Assembly (NCBI GenBank): GCA_032988165.1
Contig: JANTQF010000347.1
Span: 1 to 36,753, forward strand
Length of the DNA: 36,753 bases
Source: Emmonsiellopsis sp. PD_33
Lineage: Eukaryota; Ascomycota; Eurotiomycetes; Onygenales; Ajellomycetaceae
Reading direction: 5' to 3'
Positions 19,862 through 32,374 of this stretch are shown piece after piece (position 1 is the stretch's first letter; every line of letters starts with the position of its first letter). The notes below the pieces were generated by a model. The model was not told where the DNA came from. It worked only from the letters and a program-made list of their open reading frames with translations, and made no database searches. The position numbers and the translations under genes were made by a program.

Positions 19862-22800
19862 GATTGGCGAGGAGGAGCATTATGGGGGTTGTCACTTGTC
19901 AGCCTGCAGCCCGACGAAGCTCCTCGAGCCGAGAGGCTTGTCATCTCCCACTTGGCAGGTCTCAACAGAAAACGGCTGGAGAAGGTTCCATCAGCGTCAG
20001 GCGATGGGGATGGAGCCGGGAGAGAAGCGTACTGAGAAATACTGTGCAACAATCCCTGCGCAGTGGGCAAGGGGAAGCGGCTAGAGAAAAGCGCTAGAAC
20101 CACCAGAGGTCCCTCCCATCTCCGAGCCGGCAAGCCCTGGAGCATTTTCGAAGGATGGCTGGCGGTTCGAAAAGACCCCTCACCTGCCACTCAGCCAACT
20201 CCTCGCACGCTCATAATTCGCCTGTTATTCTTGCCATCCACACAAGGCCTTGCGAAAGACGGAACGCACTTCCACGGACACGTTTGAGGGCACGCAAATT
20301 ACAGGCAGACGGGCCCACTTCGCCTGGTCAATCCAGCCTCCTTCGGCTACAAAGCTGAACAGTCCAGCAAGTCGAGGCGCCCCAGGGTGAGGCCTGTAGG
20401 GGGGAACTAAAACAAAGGAGGTAAGTTCCACAGCTTTGACCATCGTCAGTGTGAAATCCTCGGCGTTCCAGAATCAACCCACTTTTTTGTCAGATTGATG
20501 AACGCCATGGCGCTGTGCCGCCATGAAACTTTGTTCTGCGATGCTTCCCAGGCTTTCTTAGACATCGAGATATCAAACTTCGAAACTCTATCCACGAACA
20601 CCTGAAATGAGAAATCAAGAGAACCCGAAACCGGGGAGTTGGACGAGGACTGAAGTCCTTCTTCGGTGAGATATCCTTGGATGAGGCTCGTGGGAGGAAG
20701 GAAGGTGTGGCGTAGTTGCGTCATCCATTCACACCGCCTTCTCTCCCGGCCAATCACATTCCGGTATCTATTCTGCCGCTTCAATTTTGTTCCGATCACG
20801 TGACATTTGCCCACGGCTGTCACATGACCAACCCTATCGGGCTTTCTCGCAGCTGACAAACTCGACATGTATGCCAATATCAGATATGGAGATGGCTCCT
20901 TTGACTCTTTGCAGAAACCCATCGAGATCAGTGGCAGGACAGAGTTACATGTCTCCGTCAATGGTATTGCCACTCCGAAAAACACATAGGTAATTAATCC
21001 CCTCATATGATCTCGGATTCGCTCGAAACATTGTCTTTTGCTTTGGGCAAATAATGCGCCCATACCCATACCATAGTCAGGGTATTTTCAACTGGAACAA
21101 TTGGATATATTGCCTCGCGGGATGTTTTCTATGATTACAGATACTTCCTGGTAGGTCATTAAAACTCTCCGGGATATGCCGGCGTTTCCCTTGCTGTTGA
21201 TTTTTCTTTTGATATTGCAATCAATAACCTCCACATCTAAATAAAGACAGGATGGGATGTATCTGATTTGACCAGGGATCACATCTTGATTACGCTCTGT
21301 ACATCTTATTCGCAGAAGGCAGCGCTTCCAGCATGAACAAGCCTGTTTCATCCTTTCTCTCCATTATCAGTCAGCATTCCCCAGCCCCAATTCGCGAAGT
21401 AAATGAATCCGCCATCGTATATCCCTCACGCTCATCGGGCGTGCATGTAAAGTAGTATGTACATACATGTACATGTGTGCAGACACGAGAAGTCGAAAGA
21501 GGTTGGGGCAAGGCTGTCATCCCGTCCCACTCTGAATTGGATCATGACCTCCTCACTTAATTCTGGTGTCAGAACGAGGCATCCACCAAATTCGCCCAGT
21601 TCGAGCACTTGTACTTGTACATGCATCCATCCCCTCCTCTTCTCACACGTCGCTACTGGAGGCAAGGCGTGCAACTCGCCAACAGAAACAACAGCCAGTA
21701 GCAATCCGTAGCGACATGGGCCCATGGACAGGGCACATGCACAAATAATAATTGTGGGCGTCGTGCCGCCTTGACATGGGACAAAAGTGAGGCTGCCACA
21801 GCTGCGATGGAGGGGCTGGGCATGCATGCGGGCGGGTGTCTGTTTGCTGTGTTTGCTTTCCCATTCTCCAGCCATCTCCCTGCGTCGTTGCGAAGGGGGA
21901 AACCTGGAAGCGGCTGGTTGGGTGGCTTTGATGCTCGCATGCCACCGATCTGCCCCAGATGGGGTGGGATGGGGAATAATGAATGTCTCGGCGGGTCTGG
22001 GCGGGCTGGGCTGCCTTGGAGATACATCGATGCAGACGCACGGTTTACATTTTGGATTCTCGTGTTTAGTTTGTTGAATCGAGCCAACTTGTTGCCTGGA
22101 CCAGGTATGGAGGTCACTATCCATACAAATATTTCATGCCTTGTGGAGTGTGATTCCATGCATACAACAAAGGTCAGGATGGGATCAGCAAGCTGATGGC
22201 CAGTCAGGCTAGGATGCCCTTCCTGGTTCCGCAAGGAACAGTCGAGTGGATGGATGTATGACGAAGAACCACTTTGCTGTCTGTGTTTGATTCTGTTAGC
22301 AGGAAGTCGGCTCATGGAAGTTATTCAGGTATAGGTTTTAATGAGAAACTTTGGGGACAGGAGCCAAAAACGCGTTGTAAAAACCTGATACTTTCCCTGC
22401 TGGGTGCTTGCCCGCCTCATAGTGTATACGCATCCATGAACTCTCAGACAGTGATCAGCTCCCACATTCCATGACTATCCATGTTCTTTTTTAACTTTGT
22501 TACCTGAGAAACACGACACTGATGGTTTCATCCTCCAAACCAAACCAATCTATATCAAAAGGCTAACCGCTATTATTATCTCAGGAAACATCATACAGCC
22601 GGAGATCCCGGCAAGTCCAGACAACGAAAAAGAGAAACAAATGTTGTTTTGGATCCTCTGTGCAATGTTCTAGAAACAACGTCAATCCGCAGTTTCGTTC
22701 GTTTCGTGCATCAGTTTCTTTTTCTTGCCTCGGAGTCTCGGACCCCAAATTTCCTTTTTGGTGGGTGCCTACTGGGAAACCCCCAAGCAAGGATCTTTTT

Positions 22801-25610
22801 TAGTAACGTCAGGATGTCATACATATTCAGCTTTTTTCATGTACCTCGTAGGGCGGGATAACAGGTTTGTCTCTGCCCCTTGGCGAGAACACGAAAAGCC
22901 GTGCAAGGAATACACGACTCCAACCTCATAGACTAAGCTGAAAACGGGACATACGTCCGTCCACACCTGAAGGCCGATCTTGTAACGATAGGCGTCGCCA
23001 AGTTTTCAACCGCCGGAGATTTTGGCAATCAATGACGATCCGTCCTCGATTGTACGGAGTACCTAGGGATGACATCGATGATGTTCCAGAAAGGGGATCA
23101 ACTGAAGGCGTTTTCCTTGATTTTGATTCTTGTTCATTCCTATGTCAGCATTCTTAGAGACGAGCAGGGAGTTTGAGATTATGCGCCGCAAGACAGTCTT
23201 CCTCCGAATTTCCGAAGTCGTCACCTCCAAAGGATCCCGCTATTGGGCAATTTGATTGTCAAAAAGGCGTCAAAATGTCCAAGGCCGCTGATTATCCGAT
23301 ATGATTATCTCTCTTAACACCTAATTTAGATCCGTTGTCAATGCGTAAGGAGGTTGATAATGGACAAGGGCTGGGTGTTGGAGGCAGGACAATTGTAATC
23401 CTGATTAATTTCACCCCCTCTATCTTAAAGATGTATCCCCTGGTCAATAATTTGTTTCAAAAACGATCAGATGCATTTCTGCAGGGATTAGTTGATGGAA
23501 TGGTCCGTGCAATTGATAATGCGAATATGTTAAGTCCTCAATTGTCGTTCGACATTCGGCTGACCGCTCGTCCTTCGCTTGATTATCCTGCGGAGCAAGC
23601 TTTACATTTTCTGATGCTGAACCATTATAAATGGCTAGGGAGAGCCATGTGTTTACGTCAGGTTCGAATTCAAACTTCAAAGGCCCTGTAAGTTTCGGTG
23701 GATGGACAATAATACCCAAAAGTAGGCACTTTGTCTGTGTATGTGGCAACCCACGCAGATGATCGATGATGGGTGTCATGGAAAGCCTTCCGTAAGACGG
23801 AATGATAAGTAGCAAAGCTCTCACAACAGCCGTGACCATGCGTAAAGTCATTTTTGGCTTTTGGAATCATCCCAGCTTGTAAGAAGCATCCGATGTTGCC
23901 CTGCCAAGGTTCTGGAGCATCGCCCGGCGTCTGATAGCCAAATGGAGATCTTTGTCATTGTGTAATCCTATTTCGGAGTCTGAATTTCAAGGCTGAGCTT
24001 TGTTTCCCACGCCCATGCGTGGGTCAATGCCGTATGGCATTCGGAGAGTTCTTTGGAATGTCATGGAGAAAAGGACCGATTGGGAATCTCAATTTTCTGT
24101 CTTCCACCATGCATTATGCTCCGTTGAATGGAAGCTTGCGGATCGGATGCATCTTCGGTAACCACAAGAGGAAAGCAAGCCAAACAAACAATTGCCAAAC
24201 GCCTCCGTCCTGGGCGCTGTTTGCTTGGTAGACGGTAAAGTTCGCCATTTAAGCGGAACCCAAACCACCTCAATGGAAATTCTGAAAAATTTGATCGTTA
24301 AACTCGGATCCAAATGGCCTTACCGAGTGTTTTTGAGTTTCCAACTCCCAATGCAATCGGCACATCCGACGTGGCCAACCACAAGGGTTGGTTTCCGCCA
24401 TGTCCCTTCAACATTTTCAAACAAAGAGAACGCTAACACGTTCACAATACTAATTTTCATATTTTCGAACTTCCAACAGCTCTTGGCTGTTTATGGCGGG
24501 AGCACGTATTGTTTTGTAGGGGAGATAGCAGCCACTTGGGAAACCCAGACCCTGATTTAATCTGTCAGTTTCTGGGGGATAGGGGAAAAGAGCAAGAATT
24601 GACTCAGTAGGCTTAGTCTTTGGGTCATTGTTGACGTTTGATTACCGACTGCCGCTTGTTCCTCAGATAGTGGCAGTGCTGTCAACTGTTTCGGAAGATC
24701 TAGTTTTGTTCAACCTCAAACGCAACCCCAAGGTTGCACATGGGAAATGTAGAGTAACAAAAATGCCTACCAGGCAAGGATTGACAAAGAAGAGATCAGT
24801 CCAGTTAAGCACTGATCATGAGACCCTGATTTATCGTGGATGGGTGCCTTATCAATGAATACGGCAAAGCCGTTAACGCCTAATATCAAGCCGGTGTAAC
24901 CAGATCTTTTCTGGATCTGGTCAAGATGCACACGACATTCGGCTGATATCCACAGGGCTTATCGCTGTGGCTGGATGTGACAGTCTGACAGAATTGAGTT
25001 CATTCAGAGTCTCAAAGAGGACAGCTACTGAAGCATGTGAGAGCAAGGAGGGTATGTATGCGGCTGTTGACCTGCAGTTGGAACCTGCAGGGAGGATGGG
25101 AGTCTGATGCTGTTGATTCTTGAACGTCGGAGTTGCTGCACGATTTCGACGGAGCTGTTAGTCAGCGGGAGCTAAGAAGCTTGGGCCTTGTAGGGCCCGA
25201 CGCTTTCCTATTTTTGGAAGGTGGATCCTTCGGCCTTGGCAGTCTTGGCATCGGCATATCAGCCCAACGACAAAGACGACAACCTTGGAAGCATCAAACC
25301 ACCACCACAGTTCCGAGCATCGCTATCGACTGCATCGTTGACCGCAATTCTACTGCAACTTGTACATTACGCAGGTTAGATATTGAGCACGCTGCCTGCC
25401 CGCATAGCCATAGGCTGATGCGCCGCCGGTGAGCTGTGGCGGCCACTATCTGGGCGATACAATTCACAGCCGGGCAAGAATCACCAGTATTCCTCCTATG
25501 TTAGGGCAGCCCTATCGAAGATCAAAGGCTGCCCCTTATCCGCACTCCTGCAGCTTTCAATGGATCCACCAGACCCCAAATGTGATTAGCTACTCCGTAC
25601 TGCGGCGACA
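19862..25610. other. Large gene-free region right of the transposon
   Basis: About 5.7 kb with ordinary base composition and CpG present. The longest frames (minus 20446-21069, 207 codons; minus 21432-22124, 230 codons, overlapped by several others in 21.4-22.3 kb) show no domain, no consistent splice structure and strong competing frames. Local structures seen: back-to-back palindromes GTATGTACATAC and ACATGTACATGT at 21455-21476, an ATCACGTGAC E-box at 20795-20804, and a hairpin ACCAGATC/GATCTGGT at 24899-24921. No tRNA found. The right end carries the promoter of the membrane-protein gene. Confidence 0.5.
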
Positions 25611-27126
25611 ATGGAGGTGTCACAAAGCCGACGCAGAAACTTTACCCCCGACCGCCATCCATTTCGGCATGAGAAACTCCAAACCTCACATATTAAGGGA
25701 CCATTGAGATGGATGAATCCCACACATGCCATTTCCAAGCCATTGACACCTGCGCATGGTCTAGGACAGCCTCTTCATGCTGCCCCTCATACCACGGAAG
25801 ATGAAAAACAACAGCACGAAAGGAGAGTTAAAGGGGAAGTTAGATACCACTGGCGATCACGAGATAACAGAAAGGGACGTCACGCCTTGGTAGTTTCCCC
25901 TCCCGAGGAACCCGCAAAAGCGGCCCTGATTGTCCCCGAGCGGACGGATTCTCTCCACGCGACGCTTCAAGGCATCAAACGCATGGTAGTTAGATACCCC
26001 TATTGGGATGTATCATACCTGACCGCAGTAATATTCACCCTGGGGTCGGTTGTCTGGGTCGTAAACTCATTCTTCGTTTTCCTCCCACTCGTCCAACCAA
26101 GTACAGAATTCAAGAATGAAATCCTCAGCGCAGGCGGTATATCCGCGTTCGTGGGAGCGACAATATTCGAAGTCGGCAGCTTCTTCCTCATTCTCGAGGC
26201 GATTAACAAACATTCAACCGGCTGCTTTGGCTGGGCGGTGGAGCGCGTCATGACAGAAGCGGGCGAGGACCTTGTTCGCTTCCACTCTGATCCGACCAGC
26301 TGCTCTCACCATCATACTAACAAGAAAAACTTGGTAGGCCGGAGTAAAACGATGGGTAATGCCAGTAACGCCTCTGGCGAACTAGGGCTTGCGGAAACGG
26401 AGGAAAAGCGCGGCGCGTCCCCTCCTTTCCGCTGGGTTCCAACTATGGCAGATCTTCGAACCCATTATATTTACGAACTAGGCTTCTTAGCCTCCTTCTC
26501 TCAGTTGATAGGTGCTACGATTTTTTGGATATCCGGCTTTACCGCCCTACCGGGCATTAACAATAAGCTCAGCCAGAACCTTGCGGATGGAGTGTATAGG
26601 GCTCCTCAGATCATTGGGGGTGCAGGATTCATCGTCAGTGGGTGAGTATTGCATATCTGACATTTTCGCCATTCAATGAAAGGAAGGAAAATGAACGATT
26701 GACAACGAACCTGTTTCTAGATCCCTATTTATGCTCGAAACGCAAAAGAACTGGTACACACCCTCCCTCAAAATCCTCGGTTGGCATATTGGCTTCTGGA
26801 ACTTTATAGGGGCGATTGGATTTACGGTCCGTCTTCTATCATTTTCACTATCCATCTATCCATATATCTTAGCTCTTCTTCCTTCACCTAGTCCTTGCGT
26901 TATCCTATCTGTATCCAACAAAAACCCTATCCACCCGAACTAACCAGCCCCGTAACTCTTCAAGCTCTCCGGAATCTTCCTCCTCCCATACAACAACTCT
27001 GGCATGCAATATCAAGCCAGCCTGTCTACATTCTGGGGCTCATGGGCTTTTCTGATCGGTTCGGTGATACAGTGGTATGAGAGTTTGGATAAGTATCCCG
27101 TCGAACATAAGGGGGTCATTAGCTAG
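25611..27126 (+). CDS. Six-pass integral membrane protein with YrhK-like C-terminus
   Basis: Three exons: 25611-26641, 26721-26826 and 26965-27126. Intron 1 has a GTGAGT donor and CTAG acceptor; intron 2 has a GTCCGT donor, CTAAC branch and AAG acceptor. The product is 432 residues from the first ATG, or 398 from the ATG at 25713 (MNPTHAIS), which may be the real start. A basic, polar N-terminus is followed by about six hydrophobic spans: YLTAVIFTLGSVVWVV, ISAFVGATIFEVGSFFLI, LASFSQLIGATIFWISGF, IIGGAGFIVSGSLFML, IGFWNFIGAIGFT and WGSWAFLIGSVIQWYE. The last one, with its GS and QWYE pattern, resembles the YrhK-like family of small membrane domains. Function is unknown and no partner is suggested by neighbours. 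It is convergent with prp4. Confidence 0.85.
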
Positions 27127-27563
27127 AGAAAGGGGCGGTCTCGTTTATTTCATCATTGCATTTTGTGGATATTTCGAGTGCCCAATATACAGAGCTTCGT
27201 CTTAAGTGCTTCTAAATACATGGAAAGGCATATATGAGAGTCCATCTTTATGCAGATCCATTTGTCTAACTAATGAATGGTGCCTAGGGCTGTCTACATT
27301 AAGAGATAAATGATTATCAATATGTATAAATTCGCAACGCGACAAGTCTACCCCATGTAGTAATAATAATAAACCTTCCACCCCTCGCCTCGATTTACAC
27401 GGGGCCAGAATACAGAAAACACGTTAAAAAAAGCCACGCCATAAACACCAGGCTCATAAATGTATGTGTTCTAAAACGGCCATCCACCCATTCAACACGT
27501 CCGCCTCTTTTTAAGCTTCTCCTTTTCTTTCTTATCCTCCTCTCTTGACGCTCCCGATTCTGC
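27127..27563. other. Short intergenic region between convergent genes
   Basis: The 3' flanks of the membrane-protein gene and prp4. AT-rich, with a short TAA repeat near 27360. Nothing else seen. Confidence 0.6.
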
Positions 27564-30093
27564 TCACACCTTCCCCCGCGTAATAAACGGATGCTTCAAC
27601 GCCTCAGCCGGTGTACACCTCTTCTCAGGATTGATGGTCAAACATCTTTCCAACAAATCCACAAAAAGCGCCAACTCCTTCGTCTCCGCGTCATTCATCC
27701 CCTTAGCCCCTTCCTTCCCCATTAGCCTCGTCTTCAAATCTCTTGTCGGTTTCTTAAAATCAATCACCCGCGTCACCATGCGACCAGTCACCTTGTCCTC
27801 TTCCACGCTGCGGAAGTTTAAGAACTCGTCAAAGTGGAGATAGCTAAGCGTGCCCCGTCGCAGGAACTTTGGCGGGAATTTGCCGCGGCATTCCATTATT
27901 GACCGAAGCATTTGGTTGTTAGTCCGTCCTGTGAATAGAATTTTGCCCGTGTAGAGTTCGAAGAGGGTGCAGCCGATAGACCAGATATCGATAGCGTAGT
28001 CATAGGGGATACCGAGGATGATTTCGGGGGCACGGTAGAAGCGGCTGACTAGATATGGAGTTATCTCGTTCTCAGAGGCTGGCGAGGCAGAACCCAGATC
28101 GCATACTTTCAGGAGGTTTCTATTTTCGTTGACGAGGAGATTGTCGGGTTTAAGATCTGCATGTAGGATGTTGCATTTGCGCAGGAGACTGAGGCCGAGG
28201 AACATCTGGTGGGCGTATGCGCGGATGGCGCGTAGGTTAAGCCCGACATCGCGGCCGAATTTCTTTAGCACTTCGCGGAGATTCATGCTGAGGTTTTCAA
28301 AGACCATGCAGAGATGGCCTTTGTGGTCAAAATGCCTCTCGAATCGGATAATATGCTTCTTATCATCTGGGTCTGCTGCAAGTAGCTGTTCCAGCAATTC
28401 TATCTCCTTCATTCCAGCTTTTCGCATGGTGTCGTTATTACGTATGATTTTGACAGCGACAAGCTTTCCTGTCTTCGAATCCGTAGCGCGAACCACTGAA
28501 GAAAACATACCCCTTCCCAAGTGCTGTTGTATGTGGTACCGACCATCTACTAATTCTCCCAGCATGACGTTGTAGTAACCTTCAGGATCATCCCAATTAT
28601 CCATCATACTCATGTCGAGTTCCTGTGGTATGCTTTGTTTAGAAACAGTCTCAGACTGTTTAGAGTCGGTAGGGGCTTCCTCAGCAAACATATCATCGTC
28701 TTCTGCGAACATATCTAGCAGGTCTTTTGGTTTCATCTGCGCTGGGTTTTCCGTGGTGGGTTTCGGCACGAGAATATCTTGCTTCGCTGCTTTAGTTTCA
28801 TCGTACGAACCAGCGGAAAGTTCGTCACCAAAATGCCTTTTATCATGGCGCATCTTATCCTCTCTCATATCTTGGGTTGGGTCGTAGTCAGCAGCAGACG
28901 ATTCATCCTTATCCACTCCATTTGCAGTTTCTAGTTTGGAATTGGCAAGATCCTCGTCTCGTGCAACCTTAAATTCGCCAGGGGATGGAGCGGCCGATGT
29001 ATCATCAGGGGTATCTAGAGGAGTGAGCCGGCGCGAATCTGTGAAAATATTAGCTTTAATTCTATTACACCGACAATGGACGAATAACGAACCTGGCGTG
29101 TCGCTGCTAGCCATGAGTTGACCTGAATTCTGTGTTGTAGAGTCTGTCTCATTCCCACTTTGTAGAGCTTTGACGAGGAGAGGTGTTGGTGCTGCCTGAT
29201 CACGATACTTAGCTTTGATAGCTTCACGGCGTTTTCGTCGTTGCTCAATCAGCGTAGCCTCATCAACAGGTTCCGATGCGGCCCCGTTGGTATGGTTATC
29301 ATTGTTGGGAGTAAGCGCACTGGAGGATAAATCATTAGCGGATCATCTTAGTTATGGAAGGAGCGACATACGCATCGAAACTACCCGACTCAGCCGGTCC
29401 GTGTAAGGAAGACTGTTGCATCTGATTTCCTCGAGATTCAGCTTGTTGTTTATCTTTTCGAGCGTCACCTGAGGGTTTACCCCGTTCGCTCACTAACTGT
29501 TCAGTAGAGGGCCTCCTTTCACCACTGTAGGGCTGACCACCGCGACCAACGTGCTTGGCCCGTCTGTCACCATCACTATCTCGTTCATCACCTGAATAGT
29601 GCCGTCTCCTGTTATCTTGAAATGGAGACCGGCTTCGCGTCCGGGGTCGTTTCCTGTAATCGTACCCATCGTCCCGGTCATGGTCGTAATAGCCCCCTCT
29701 CCTACGCCGTCTAGAACCGTTATATCCGCCGTGATACCTATCATCATATCTGGGAGCTAATCGGTTCGTTCGCCCGCCCCTATCGGCGTCATAATCAGCA
29801 TCGCGTCTTCGTTTCTCGCCCCTGGATCCTCGATAGGGTGAGCGGGATCTAGTCCTCGACCTTGTCGTCCTCGATGGCGACCTGGACCTGGATCTCGACC
29901 TGTCACGGCGATAGGATCTGGAAACGGAGGCGGGGGATCTTGGAGGCGCAGCAGTATTTGGTCTGGGATTACGGTCAACGCTGATGCCATTAACAGAAGT
30001 CTGCGACGTAGTTGCCTTCGTGTCTGAGCCTGATTCGATGATCTCACCCTCTGAGGGGGTCGATGGGGACTTCGACCGTCGCGACGCCATCAT
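27564..30093 (-). CDS. prp4: Prp4 pre-mRNA splicing kinase
   Basis: Three exons on the minus strand: 30093-29372, 29319-29093 and 29038-27564. Introns are GTATGT with a GCTAATG branch, and GTTCGT with a CACAG acceptor; phases join cleanly. The product is 807 residues. The N-terminal third is a low-complexity Arg/Ser region with many RS and SRSRS repeats, typical of spliceosomal proteins. The kinase domain has GRGMFSSVV, VAVKII, HADLKPDNLL, a DLG in place of DFG, SRFYRAPEI and DIWSIGC. HADLKPDN and DLG are normal hallmarks of Prp4, a DYRK-related kinase. Prp4 acts in the nucleus on Prp6/Prp1 and Prp31-type tri-snRNP proteins to activate the spliceosome (family knowledge). An ATG ATG pair at 30093-30088 leaves the start uncertain by one residue. 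It shares a 564-bp divergent promoter with tma7. Confidence 0.95.
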
Positions 30094-30657
30094 GGCGAGA
30101 GATTATGATTATTTCCTTGCGGAACGGTGGTAGGTAGGGGGGTTGAGCTCGACCAAAACGTGGCAGGGTAGGCTTGGTGGATTGAATGGTCCGGTTAGCA
30201 AAGGTTCTCTTCCTAAAGTTGCTGATGATGTAGTTTGGGTGATGGTGAAATGTCCAACCCGACTGAGAGTAAGTCCGCACACCACGCGGCAAAACGGCCA
30301 CTAGGACAGATGCATTTGCTCAATGGCAACACAGAGGCAAGAGTAGAAGGCCTCGCGAAATACGGAAGATAAGGACAATCGGCTGTGTTGAGCGGAGGAA
30401 TCTTGACGACGGGGTGAGTGAGAGATGCGGAGTCCACGGCGGCAAATCGATGGAAGAGAAGCTGGAGGTTTTCGGGGCTAGCCGCATTGGGCACTAGCGC
30501 AGCCGCCTTAAATCGCCCAGACAGCCTCATCTTCAACATCTTTTCCTGCAGTTTCTGCTCTCTTGCACACAGCGGACGGGATATTTCTCTCGTAAGCAGT
30601 ACTTGTCCTCCTTGCCGGTCTCATACACTCCCCCACGTAGCCAGCACATCCAGCAAA
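30094..30657. promoter_or_regulatory. Divergent promoter between prp4 and tma7
   Basis: 564 bp separate the two start codons, so both genes depend on this segment. An open frame of 108 codons on the minus strand (30213-30539) and overlapping plus frames are present but have no family resemblance. The 60 bp before tma7 are pyrimidine-rich, as expected for a highly expressed translation gene. Confidence 0.5.
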
Positions 30658-31071
30658 ATGGGCGGCCAAGGCAGAGAAGGTCAGCGTTCTCCCCTCCCCT
30701 CTCTCTCCGCTTTCTGCCTACTGACACCATCCACCCCACAGGCGGAAAAGCCAAGCCCCTCAAGGCTCCCAAGAAGGAGAAGAAGGAGCTTGATGATGAT
30801 GAACTTGCATTCAGAGAGAAGCAGAAGGCTGGTATGTGACGATACTCCCCGCTCATGCTGACCCTTCCCCACCTTCCCCTCCTTGTTGGTCATGTCGCCG
30901 CAATATAAGAGGAAATTTTTATCGTCGAAGAGGTATCCATACCGATAACTGACTCTCTCTCTTACCTCCTCTCCAGATGCCAAGGCCAGAAAGGAACTGG
31001 CAGATAAGGCAAAGGGCAAAGGCCCCATGAACTCGGGCCAGCAGGGAATCAAGAAGTCTGGAAAGAAATAA
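30658..31071 (+). CDS. tma7: Translation machinery-associated protein Tma7
   Basis: Three exons: 30658-30679 (22 nt), 30742-30831 and 30977-31071, each intron with GT...AG ends (donors GTCAGC and GTATGT, acceptors CACAG and TCCAG). The product is 68 residues, close to the 64 of yeast Tma7. It is extremely Lys-rich and carries the family pattern GGKAKPLKAPKK, ELDDDELAFREKQKA and the glycine/lysine tail GKGPMNSGQQGIKKSGKK. Tma7 co-purifies with ribosomes and its loss affects translation in yeast (family knowledge). The exons are too short for ordinary ORF calling and the gene is only seen after splicing. Both splice joins fall in Gly or Asp codons in phase 1. Confidence 0.95.
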
Positions 31072-32374
31072 ACGAGAAAGATTATATCCCAACCAACCCA
31101 ACCCGAGTTTCTTACCCCTACGACCACGACATCCTCCCCCCGCCCCGATACGGCTCGATCGATACGAACGATATGAAACGAAAAGAAAAACACATATTGG
31201 ATCGGGAGTGTGAAGGCGGGCCCTAGATGTTCTTACGAATAGATGAGAAAAGATAAAAAAGCAAGCAAAGAAAAAAAAGATGATTTTTATGCAAAGACGT
31301 TCATTCTCTACGTTCTATATGCCCGCGCTTTTCTTTCCCCCCTCACTTTTTTGCCAAATACCCCTCCCATTCCACCTTCTCCCCGCCTTCCCAGAAAGAT
31401 GTTTCTAGTTGATATGCATGGCAAAGCATGAACTTGTTCTATTCCCATGAGAGCGGGGTGTTTTTGGTTTCTTCTTCTTCTTTTATTTTTTGATATCAGA
31501 TAAATGATGGGGGCAGGGCAATATGTGTTTGTTCGTCCGCGCGTGTGTTTCAGCCAGCCAGCGATCTATCGATCTATCTATCTATTTGGAAGAAAGAAAT
31601 CAAAAAATCTTGATCTTTTTGAAGTTAGGATTATTTTCCACTTGGTTTTTTTTATCTGGTGATGGTGGATGGGGATTAATAGGTAGGAATTAAAAAAAAG
31701 TGTCTAAGGTGTGCATTGCATGTATTGCATTTATGTATATGCGTGTATGTACAGATGAAAAGGAGGTGGGGTTTTCCTTTGGTTTTACTTGATTCCCCAA
31801 AAACCTAGGTAGGAAATATGGGAAAGAGAAAAGAAGAAGAGAAGACGAGAGAAAAGAAAAAAGGTATCAATCATATCATATCATATCAGGGTGGGATGTG
31901 GAAATACTGCCAACCTGAAGAAACAAAAACAAAAATAGACAGACAAATGAACTTTAAGGACAAAAAAAGAGACTCATGTTGGAAGAGGGGGAAGGTTTTG
32001 GCACCGCGAGATAAAGGAAATGGAAAGGAAACGCCAGATTTAACTGTACAGTCAGCCAGGTAGTTTACCTTTGACCTGAAATAGGAAGGGAATAAAACCT
32101 GCCTGATATGAAAAGGGGAGAAGGTTGAGGGGAAGGGGAAGTGGGGAAAAGGAAGAAAATCCCAAAGTCCTTTTTTAGGAGGGGTTAGTTTATATAGAAA
32201 AAGTCAGGGTAAAGGGACAGGGGAAGAAGAGGGAAGAGAAAGGACCTAGCCCGACCAATCCGCATCCCATCCAAGCAGGGGGGGGATATGTATGTATCAT
32301 CGAGAACAGCAACATAATGGATAAAATGAAAAAAAAAGGTCCCAGCCAACCAACCAACCAACCAAAATCAATCA
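31072..32374. other. Convergent 3' region of tma7 and the coiled-coil gene, with microsatellites
   Basis: About 1.3 kb, no gene seen. It holds simple repeats: ATCT units near 31565-31587, CATAT units near 31872-31887, and CCAA units near 32345-32363, together with long purine-rich runs between 31810 and 32160. These are 3' flanks; nothing points to a coding role. Confidence 0.6.

Noticed and set aside
20446..21069. A 207-codon minus-strand gene
   Set aside because: No domain, no supporting splice structure, and hydrophobic and polar parts are unordered.
21432..22315. A protein-coding gene in overlapping frames of up to 230 codons
   Set aside because: At least six frames on both strands are open over the same stretch, none has a domain, and the composition is low in stops by chance. 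I treat it as non-coding.
23659..23672. A tRNA T-loop-like sequence GGTTCGAATTC
   Set aside because: The flanking bases do not form a T-stem and no acceptor or anticodon arm can be folded around it.
30213..30539. A 108-codon gene within the prp4/tma7 promoter
   Set aside because: It lies in the shared promoter and leader, overlaps open frames on the other strand and resembles no known family.
31565..31587. A CRISPR-like or functional repeat array
   Set aside because: These are simple ATCT microsatellite units without spacers; this is eukaryotic DNA.
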